36,184 nt of DNA from the NCBI GenBank assembly GCA_947589705.1, contig CANQCO010000007.1:1-36184 (forward strand). Direction: 5' to 3'. Positions 29,030-36,184 of the stretch are shown here, piece by piece. Source of the stretch: Candidatus Gastranaerophilales bacterium. GTDB lineage: Bacteria > Cyanobacteriota > Vampirovibrionia > Gastranaerophilales > Gastranaerophilaceae. Below the pieces are notes generated by a model that saw nothing but the letters and a program-made list of their open reading frames with translations, had not been told where the DNA came from and ran no database searches. A program made the translations under genes and the position numbers. How positions within the stretch are numbered: the first letter of the stretch is position 1; every line of letters starts with the position of its first letter.

Positions 29030-30442
29030 ATGGAAGACTCATTAATTAAAAAAATATGGGACGATGTCCTTGTTATATTAAAGGATACTATTGTAGCTAC
29101 AACCTATGAAACATGGATTGTACCATTAGTTCCGCATTCGTTTGAAGATAACTGTTTCTGCGCTTTATCGGGGCAGAACCTGGCTGTGCAGATTCTGCAA
29201 AAGAACAAAAAAGAAATATCTAAAGCGCTTTCTCAAATTACGGGACAGGACGTAAATTTTAAAGTTATTTATGACGAAGATTTACATAAACAGCTTGAAA
29301 AAGAAAAACAAAAGGCTAAAAAAGAAGAAGAAAAAGAGTTTATAAAAAATCTTGAAAACAGAATAACGTCTTCAAAATATGACGGTTTAAAACAAATGCA
29401 GTCCTCATGTAACTTAAATTTAAAATATAAATTTGATAATTTTGTTGTGGGAAGCAACAATAAATTTGCTCACGCAGTAGCTGTTGCGGTTGCAAAAGAC
29501 CCCGGGAAACAATATAACCCTTTGTTCATATATGGAGGCTCGGGGCTGGGTAAAACTCATCTGCTTCAAGCAATCGGGCATGATATCCTCTTTAACAAAC
29601 CAAAATTAAAAGTAAAATATGTTAAAGCAGAAGAATTTATTAATGACCTTGTTAACTCCTTAGCTAAAGGCATGGATAAAGCAGGGGATAAAAATAAAAA
29701 AATGAATGAGTTCAGGAATAAATACAGAACGGTTGATGTACTTTTAATTGATGATATTCAGCTTATAGAAGGCAAGGCAAGAACGGAAGAAGAAATGTTC
29801 AATACATTTGAAAGCCTGCATAATTCGGGAAAACAAATCGTATTTACATCAGACCGTTCGCCCGATAAATTTGAAAATACTCCCGACCGTTTAAAAACAA
29901 GATTTCAGATGGGATTATTAGCGGATATTCAAGTGCCTGACATTGAAACAAGAATGGCTATATTAACAAAACTCGCAAATGATAACAATATAAAAATGCC
30001 CTCTGATGTCATAGAATTTTTGGCTTCCGTCTATAATAAAAATATAAGAGAACTTGAAGGGGCGTTTAATACGGTTAGTGCTTATACTTCAATTAATGAA
30101 ATACCGTTAAATATTGATAATGTAAAGAAAATAATAGGCTACAGCGAAAAGCGCAAGAACGTTACCGTTGAAGGAATTATAGATATTGTGGCAAGCTTTT
30201 ATAATGTATCCGTTGATGATATAAAAAGTACAAACAGAGCTGCCAAGACTGCCTTTGCCCGTCAAACCGCAATTTATCTGGCTAAAGAAATGACAAATGA
30301 GAGCTTTCCTTATATAGGCAGCTGCTTTAACAGAAAACATACAACAATTATGTATTCCCACCAGAAAGTTAAAACTGATATCAATATTGATAAACATTTG
30401 GCTGACGATATTAAAGCTTTAACCGAAAAAATAAATATGTAA
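29030..30442 (+). CDS. dnaA: Chromosomal replication initiator protein DnaA
   Basis: YNPLFIYGGSGLGKTHLLQAIGHDI, VDVLLIDDIQLIEGKARTEEEMFNTFESLH; domain IV FNRKHTTIMYSHQKV. Confidence 0.98.
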   Translation: MEDSLIKKIWDDVLVILKDTIVATTYETWIVPLVPHSFEDNCFCALSGQNLAVQILQKNKKEISKALSQITGQDVNFKVIYDEDLHKQLEKEKQKAKKEEEKEFIKNLENRITSSKYDGLKQMQSSCNLNLKYKFDNFVVGSNNKFAHAVAVAVAKDPGKQYNPLFIYGGSGLGKTHLLQAIGHDILFNKPKLKVKYVKAEEFINDLVNSLAKGMDKAGDKNKKMNEFRNKYRTVDVLLIDDIQLIEGKARTEEEMFNTFESLHNSGKQIVFTSDRSPDKFENTPDRLKTRFQMGLLADIQVPDIETRMAILTKLANDNNIKMPSDVIEFLASVYNKNIRELEGAFNTVSAYTSINEIPLNIDNVKKIIGYSEKRKNVTVEGIIDIVASFYNVSVDDIKSTNRAAKTAFARQTAIYLAKEMTNESFPYIGSCFNRKHTTIMYSHQKVKTDINIDKHLADDIKALTEKINM

Positions 30443-30444
30443 TT

Positions 30445-30906
30445 ATGGAATATAAGTGTATTTATAAAAGTAAAATCGGTGATATTACCATAACGGCTGA
30501 TGAAAATGCGCTTTTATCACTTCAATTTGGTGCTGAAAATACGGATTTTGCAATAAATCCCGTAATAAAAGAAACAATAAAACAGCTGGATGAATATTTT
30601 TCATTAAAAAGAAAAAACTTTGACTTACCCCTAAACCCAAAAGGAACAGAGTTTCAAAAAAGAGTATGGAAGGAATTAACAAAAATACCATACGGCGAAA
30701 CAAGGACATATAAGCAAACCGCACTGGCAATAGGAAATCCTAATGCTTCAAGAGCAATAGGAAACGCCAATAATAAAAATCCGATTGCAATAATAATTCC
30801 ATGCCACAGAGTAATAGGTTCAGACGGGAGCTTGACGGGCTATGCCGCAGGACTTAATATAAAAGAGTTTTTATTAAAACTTGAACAACAAAAAAAAGAA
30901 TCCTGA
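30445..30906 (+). CDS. ogt: Methylated-DNA--[protein]-cysteine S-methyltransferase
   Basis: GTEFQKRVWKELTKIPYGETRTYKQTA, IAIIIPCHRVIGSDGSLTGYAAGL. Confidence 0.95.
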   Translation: MEYKCIYKSKIGDITITADENALLSLQFGAENTDFAINPVIKETIKQLDEYFSLKRKNFDLPLNPKGTEFQKRVWKELTKIPYGETRTYKQTALAIGNPNASRAIGNANNKNPIAIIIPCHRVIGSDGSLTGYAAGLNIKEFLLKLEQQKKES

Positions 30907-30918
30907 CGGATTCTTTTT
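30893..30918. terminator. Bidirectional terminator between ogt and accB
   Basis: AAAAAGAATCC-TGAC-GGATTCTTTTT. The ogt stop codon TGA is in the loop. Confidence 0.85.
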
Positions 30919-30936
30919 TATAATGTATTTATTAAT

Positions 30937-31389
30937 TTATTCAACATACATTAGGACTTGACCGAATTCAACGCTGTCACCGTTTTTAACACAAATTTCG
31001 GTTATTTTACCTGAAGCTTCAGCTTCAATTTCGTTCATAAGTTTCATAGCTTCGATTATACAAACGACCTGACCTATAGCAATATTATCTCCGACGGCAA
31101 CAAACGGTTTTTCATCAGGCGACGGAGATGAATAGAATGTTCCTACCATCGGCGAAGTTATAGGAGTTCCTTTATGTTCATTGGATTTTGTTTCCTGAGT
31201 TTTACTCGGAGAGGAAATAACCTGTGATGTGACCGTAGTCGGCATCACGTTTGAAAAAGGAACCGCCTGAACGGGTTTTTCTCTTTTTAAACTTACTGCC
31301 TGTTCTTCATTTTCAAGCGATATTTCAGAAAGGTCATTTTCATATACTATATTAGCTAACTTTTCTAAATATTCTAAATTAAATTCCAT
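30937..31389 (-). CDS. accB: Acetyl-CoA carboxylase biotin carboxyl carrier protein
   Basis: [44 protein letters not shown] (biotinyl AMKLM). Start set at ATG 31389 ([15 protein letters not shown]). Confidence 0.95.
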   Translation of the reverse strand: MEFNLEYLEKLANIVYENDLSEISLENEEQAVSLKREKPVQAVPFSNVMPTTVTSQVISSPSKTQETKSNEHKGTPITSPMVGTFYSSPSPDEKPFVAVGDNIAIGQVVCIIEAMKLMNEIEAEASGKITEICVKNGDSVEFGQVLMYVE

Positions 31390-31399
31390 TATTAAATCC

Positions 31400-31957
31400 T
31401 TAGACTCTGTCGAGATACTCATTTGTTCTGGTATCAACTCTTATAACAGTACCGTTTGTAACAAAGAAAGGAACGTTAACAACAGCACCCGTTTCAAGAG
31501 TTGCAGGTTTTGTACCGCCTTGAGCAGTGTTGCCCTTTTCAGCAGGCGGAGTATCAACAACTTCCAGCTCTACGAAGTTTGGTATATCAATACCTATAAT
31601 ATTTTTATCGTGGAATAAAATTGCGACATTCATATTTTCTTTTAAATATTTAACGCCGTCACCGATTCTGTCAGCAGGAACCGTTAATTGTTCGTATGTT
31701 TCAAGGTCCATCATAACAAAATCGTTGCCTTCTTTATAAAGATACTGCATATCTCTTTTATCCAAAGTAGCTTTAGCAACTTTTTCGCCGGCTCTGAATG
31801 TTTTTTCAACAACATTGCCCGTTTCTGCATTCTTAAGTTTTGTTCTGACAAATGCAGCACCTTTACCCGGTTTTACGTGCATAAATTCAACAACGTTCCA
31901 AAGTCCGCCGTCTATTTCAAGTGTTAAGCCTGTTTTTAAATCGTTTACAGAAATCAT
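31400..31957 (-). CDS. efp: Elongation factor P
   Basis: [54 protein letters not shown]. Confidence 0.97.
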   Translation of the reverse strand: MISVNDLKTGLTLEIDGGLWNVVEFMHVKPGKGAAFVRTKLKNAETGNVVEKTFRAGEKVAKATLDKRDMQYLYKEGNDFVMMDLETYEQLTVPADRIGDGVKYLKENMNVAILFHDKNIIGIDIPNFVELEVVDTPPAEKGNTAQGGTKPATLETGAVVNVPFFVTNGTVIRVDTRTNEYLDRV

Positions 31958-32034
31958 TTATTTTTCCTTTTTTTAAATCTCATTTCAAATATACCATAAA
32001 AGTCTAAATTTTCCTAAATTATTAATTACAATCG

Positions 32035-32670
32035 TTAATATTCACATGCCAGATAGTCGAAAACAGGTTCGTTTATCTTCCATAGTGTTTCATCTGATTC
32101 ATCTTCAGGGAGTTCAAGTGTAATTGTCGGAATGTTTCTCTCAACTCCTGCATAGTTACCGAAACTTCCGGGCGTAGGATAGCCTATATCCGCTTGAACA
32201 GGATAATGTGTGATTTCAGAAATCTTTTCAGCAAGCTCTTTAGCCGGCCCATCATAATTAACAATCTTAAAGGGAGCGTGAATTGACAATATCGCATCTA
32301 TTTTATAATCACTAAGAATTTCGGTAATAAATTTTGTTTCAATCTCACTTTCAGGCTTATTCCCACCAAAATATTCTTTATTTTCGGTAACTTTCCAATT
32401 GCGGGTCGGGAAATTTCTATTTAAATCCACTCCGTTTGCATTTTGTCTTTTGTTTAATGCTTTGCCGTCAGGATTTAAACAAGGAACTATTAAAAGCCTG
32501 TTTTTTATCTTTGATAAATCTTTTTTAAGATACTCATTTATGAGGTATTCCCCTTGAGGTTCTTCTCCGTGAAATACCCCTATAATGAGTATAGTCTTAT
32601 CATAGTTTTGATTATTAATTTCAATAAGATTTATTTTATTATTGTTTTTTGTAATAGCTGTTTTAATCAT
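32035..32670 (-). CDS. M14 family zinc carboxypeptidase (MpaA-like)
   Basis: GVFHGEEPQGEYL (HxxE), LNPDGKALNKRQNANGVDLNRNFPT, LSIHAPF, PTITLELPEDE. Confidence 0.87.
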   Translation of the reverse strand: MIKTAITKNNNKINLIEINNQNYDKTILIIGVFHGEEPQGEYLINEYLKKDLSKIKNRLLIVPCLNPDGKALNKRQNANGVDLNRNFPTRNWKVTENKEYFGGNKPESEIETKFITEILSDYKIDAILSIHAPFKIVNYDGPAKELAEKISEITHYPVQADIGYPTPGSFGNYAGVERNIPTITLELPEDESDETLWKINEPVFDYLACEY

Positions 32671-34145
32671 TATGCCGTTAAAAACTCAATTAAACTTCTA
32701 ACGCCGATACCTTGAGCACCTTTAATACCTTCTGAACCTGCATTATCAAGAAAAGCTGTTCCCGCAATATCTAAATGCACCCATGGTGTTTTTTCAACAA
32801 ACTTAGATAAGAAAATTCCCGCAGCGGAAGCACCTCCATTTCTTCCACCCGTATTTTTTGTATCGGCTATATCACTCTTTAAAGAATCGCCATATTCTTC
32901 ATACATAGGAAGCTGCCAGAATCTTTCTCCCGCTTTTTCGGCATTTTCAATAAATTCTTTTATTTTCTTATCGTTATTTCCCATAACACCGCTTGCAACA
33001 GTACCTAATGCCACCATGCAAGCACCTGTCAGAGTTGCTATATCTATTATTTCATCAACCTTAAGTTCCTCTGCATAGCATAGCGCATCAGCTAAAGTAA
33101 CTCTGCCCTCCGCATCGGTATTATCTATTTCTATACTCTTTCCGTTTTTTGCTATAATTACGTCTCCCGGTTTATAACTGCTGCCTGATGGCATATTTTC
33201 GCAAGCTGCAACAAGTGCATGGACTTCTATATCAGGTTTTAATATTGAAATAGCTCTCATAGTTTCAATAACAGCAGCGGCACCTGACATATCATCTCTC
33301 ATTGTAAGCATTGATGACGGTGGTTTTAAGTCAAGTCCGCCCGCATCAAATGTAATACCTTTACCGATTATGGCAATTTTCTTTTTCGCTTTTTCACTTT
33401 TATATTCCATGTGAATGAATTTAGGTTCATGTACACTGCCTTGACCAACTGCAAGAAATGCGTTCATACCCATTTTTTTAACTTGAGCTTTATTATAAAC
33501 GGTTGTTTTTACCCCCGAATTTTTAACGGCATAATCTGCAAGCGTTTCAGGATAAATATATTGAGCAGAATCATTAATTAAATCTCTAGCCCTGTTTACA
33601 GCTTCACCAATAACTAATGCCTTTTCAACACCTTTTTTCGCCTTTTTATATTTTTCTTTATCGGTTTCAGCTATTATAAATTCTTTAACTTTATTTTCGC
33701 TTTTTTCTGACTTATACTTATCAAAATCATAAACTCCTGATAAAACGCCTTCCGTAATCATTTTTGCACATCCTTCGGGACATAACCCTGCTATACCTGC
33801 ACCGTGAAGTATAGATACTACAGTTTTTGCGTTGTCATCTGATTTTAAAGACTTTATTATTTTAGCATTTAAGTTTCTTAATTTTACATAGTCAAAAGAC
33901 TTTTGTTCTCCAAGACCTGCTATTATTATCTTTTTGCCTTCGGCAGTTATGGGAAGTTTATATATTTCGCCGTATTTACCCGTAAATTTTTCTTTTTTTA
34001 TTACAAAATCGGAAATAACCCCCTTATATGCTTTATCAACAATACCCGTAACACCTGCGGGAACTTTAACCCCTTCAAAGAGGTTTACAATAATCACATC
34101 CGCCTTAACATCAAGTATTGATACGTTTTTAACTTCTACCTTCAT
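32670..34145 (-). CDS. pepA: Leucyl aminopeptidase (M17, cytosol aminopeptidase)
   Basis: IGKGITFDAGGLDLKPPSSMLTMRDDMSGAAAVIE, NTDAEGRVTLADALCYA. Confidence 0.96.
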   Translation of the reverse strand: MKVEVKNVSILDVKADVIIVNLFEGVKVPAGVTGIVDKAYKGVISDFVIKKEKFTGKYGEIYKLPITAEGKKIIIAGLGEQKSFDYVKLRNLNAKIIKSLKSDDNAKTVVSILHGAGIAGLCPEGCAKMITEGVLSGVYDFDKYKSEKSENKVKEFIIAETDKEKYKKAKKGVEKALVIGEAVNRARDLINDSAQYIYPETLADYAVKNSGVKTTVYNKAQVKKMGMNAFLAVGQGSVHEPKFIHMEYKSEKAKKKIAIIGKGITFDAGGLDLKPPSSMLTMRDDMSGAAAVIETMRAISILKPDIEVHALVAACENMPSGSSYKPGDVIIAKNGKSIEIDNTDAEGRVTLADALCYAEELKVDEIIDIATLTGACMVALGTVASGVMGNNDKKIKEFIENAEKAGERFWQLPMYEEYGDSLKSDIADTKNTGGRNGGASAAGIFLSKFVEKTPWVHLDIAGTAFLDNAGSEGIKGAQGIGVRSLIEFLTA

Positions 34146-34155
34146 TTTATGTCTC

Positions 34156-35469
34156 CTATCCGTTATAGTGTTCTTTAAATTTTCTTATCCAGCCAAACAT
34201 TACCGAAAGTTCATAAGGCTTAGGCAGGTATAAATCCGCCCCTGCATTTAATACCATTTCTTTATCATGAACCGTCGTTGTAAATATAATATTCGCATTG
34301 GTATTTTTTAATTCATATTTAATTTTTTTACATATTTCAAGTCCTTTAAGGGTTTCAGCATTACCCGCATCAAGCACAATAACAGCGGGATTAAAAGACT
34401 CAATAACTTTAAATACATCATTAAATTCACTGACTACTTTAACATTATACCCCTGCATTAAAGCCGTTGCCTCTAAAAGTAATGATAGAGCGTCATCAGG
34501 CTCCATAATTATTATGTTTTTATTCTCTTTTTTTTGTTCTACGGCATTATCCGCACTAATTTCAGGACGCTCCATTACATAATTAGAACCTGTATTATAT
34601 TTTGCAAGCTTATGAGTTGATATTAAAGAACTTATAACCTGTTTAATATCAGTGTATTTTTTATATTGATTCGTTATAATACCGATACTTGTTGAAACAA
34701 GATTGATTTTATTTTCCGCTTCATCATCACCGTGCATAAAAATGAATCCTCGTTTTGCATCGGTTTCGGAGTAAAATTTCTCTGCCACGGTATTAAAAGC
34801 ATAAATAAGGTAATTAGCTATTTTTTCTGCCTTATCAGGGTGTGTAATCACTATAAAATCATCTTCCGAAAACTGCCCTATATAGTCAATCGGTTCAATT
34901 GAAGATTTTATAATGGCAGAATACGTTTGAAGCAGTTTATCTGCGGCAAGTTCACCGTAGATTTCTTTATAAAAGCTTAAATTATCAATATCTATAAGCA
35001 TTATTGCCCATTGTTTATTTTCATTTAAAGCTCGTTTTATCATTTTATATGATACCTTTGAATCAAACAAAAGAGTTTTTTCAGAAAAATTACTTTCAAA
35101 ATTGCGTCTTAAATGAGCATTAATTCTGGATTTAAATTCATCGGAATTAACAGGCTCACTTATAAAATCATCAGCACCTGAATCAAGACAATCTATTTTA
35201 TCCTGTATGTGATTTGATTTTGATACCACAGCAATAGCAGGGCGAATATTATATGTTAATACTCTTATTTGTTCTATGGCTTTTTTCAGGTCAAGCTCTA
35301 TGCTGTCAGAAATAATTATCATATCAGGCTCAAAAGAATTTATAATATTAAGAGCCTCAGAAAAATCAACGGCGGTAAAAACGGTTATTTCAGCCGCTTC
35401 AAGCAATTTTTTATATTTTATTGATTGTTCTTTTCTCTTATCTATTAATAAAACAGCTTTTACTAACAT
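34156..35469 (-). CDS. Response regulator: REC - degenerate GGDEF - REC
   Basis: REC1 MIIISDS...SGADDFISEPV; GGDEF-like IDIDNLSFYKEIYGELAADKLLQ...IGQFSEDDFIVI; REC2 VIVLDAG...NAGADLYLPKPYEL. Confidence 0.85.
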   Translation of the reverse strand: MLVKAVLLIDKRKEQSIKYKKLLEAAEITVFTAVDFSEALNIINSFEPDMIIISDSIELDLKKAIEQIRVLTYNIRPAIAVVSKSNHIQDKIDCLDSGADDFISEPVNSDEFKSRINAHLRRNFESNFSEKTLLFDSKVSYKMIKRALNENKQWAIMLIDIDNLSFYKEIYGELAADKLLQTYSAIIKSSIEPIDYIGQFSEDDFIVITHPDKAEKIANYLIYAFNTVAEKFYSETDAKRGFIFMHGDDEAENKINLVSTSIGIITNQYKKYTDIKQVISSLISTHKLAKYNTGSNYVMERPEISADNAVEQKKENKNIIIMEPDDALSLLLEATALMQGYNVKVVSEFNDVFKVIESFNPAVIVLDAGNAETLKGLEICKKIKYELKNTNANIIFTTTVHDKEMVLNAGADLYLPKPYELSVMFGWIRKFKEHYNG

Positions 35470-35471
35470 AT

Positions 35472-36184
35472 CTACTCTTTTATCTTCTTTATACCATTAT
35501 CTTCAGGGGTTGCCGCTTTAAAACATACCATAAAACAGCTTCCATTATTGTTACTCTCAACACTTATTGTCCCGTTCATCTTTTCAACAAGTGTTTTTGT
35601 AATATATAATCCGAGTCCGTTTCCGTATATTTTTCTTGTTAACGGTGAATCAATCCTTGAAAATTTATTAAATATCTTTCCTATATCTTCCTTACTTATC
35701 CCTATTCCGTTATCCCGTACGGATATTGAAACAGTATTTTCATCAAAATTTTGTTTAACATCAATTTTTACTTTGCTTCCCTCGGGCGAATATTTTGAAG
35801 CATTATCAATAATATTCAAAAGTATCTGCTGGAATTTATCCGTATCAACAAGTATTTTAGGCAGATTTTTAGCGAAATTACACTCATAATTATGTGTTTT
35901 ATACTTAAGCTTAATCATCTGCACTACAGAATCAACAAAAGAAGGAACATCTACGGATTTGTAAATTAACAAATCCTTATCCGACTGCATTTTTGAAACA
36001 GTCAAAAGATTTTCTACAAGTTTAATAAGCCTGTTGGATTGGTCTTTTATGATGTGGAGAAACTTTTCTCTCTGCTCGGGTGAAAGTTTATCGTAAGATG
36101 AAAGCAGGGTATCCGCAAACCCTCTTATACTGGTTAAAGGCGTCCTTAACTCGTGACTTACCGTTGAAATAAAATCAAGTTGAG
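35472..36184 (-). CDS. Sensor histidine kinase, C-terminal part (5' end outside window)
   Basis: The frame is open beyond ORF start 36005 to the edge and encodes LDFISTVSHELRTPLTSIRGFADTLLSSYDKLSPEQREKFLHIIKDQSNRLIKLVENLLTVSKM. HATPase motifs: NIIDNASKYSPEGSKV, VRDNGIGISKEDIGKIFNKFSR, GNGLGLYITKTLVEKMNG. Confidence 0.95.
   Translation of the reverse strand, partial: QLDFISTVSHELRTPLTSIRGFADTLLSSYDKLSPEQREKFLHIIKDQSNRLIKLVENLLTVSKMQSDKDLLIYKSVDVPSFVDSVVQMIKLKYKTHNYECNFAKNLPKILVDTDKFQQILLNIIDNASKYSPEGSKVKIDVKQNFDENTVSISVRDNGIGISKEDIGKIFNKFSRIDSPLTRKIYGNGLGLYITKTLVEKMNGTISVESNNNGSCFMVCFKAATPEDNGIKKIKE

Noticed and set aside
30107-30730. Minus-strand ORFs inside dnaA and ogt
   Set aside because: Shadow ORFs of confidently assigned genes.
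35548-35889. Plus-strand 113-aa ORF inside the histidine kinase
   Set aside because: Antisense shadow of the conserved HATPase region.

Overview
This is a 36.2 kb window of AT-rich bacterial chromosome, dense with genes and mostly housekeeping. Recognisable genes include recF, a Ycf45/SpoIIIAA-like R3H ATPase, fusA, asnS, ruvC, mtnA, two OmpH/Skp paralogues, a class II-type DAHP synthase (aroF), a pyrimidine/thymidine phosphorylase, tig-clpP-clpX, atpD-atpC (split from the rest of the ATP synthase genes), a YitT-family protein, aspS-dnaA-ogt, efp-accB, an M14 peptidase, pepA and a histidine kinase/response regulator pair. The Ycf45-like protein, the isolated beta-epsilon ATP synthase pair and dnaA lying apart from recF fit a non-photosynthetic relative of Cyanobacteria (Melainabacteria/Vampirovibrionia type). 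That assignment is inference. No rRNA, tRNA, CRISPR array, transposase or integrase was recognised. The most unusual stretch is the AT-rich, gene-poor region 22.5-24.45 kb. It holds a NUMOD4/HNH-like endonuclease, an orphan two-module protein with structured flanks, short repeated motifs and a strong 14-bp-stem RNA candidate upstream of atpD. Other points of interest are a standalone POTRA protein, an intrinsic terminator inside a coding region, a small repeat element on both sides of a phosphodiester glycosidase gene, identical leaderless-promoter geometry at recF and ruvC, and a REC-degenerate GGDEF-REC regulator in line with two peptidase genes. I do not see a clearly new multi-gene system; the 22.5-24.45 kb region is the best place to look.
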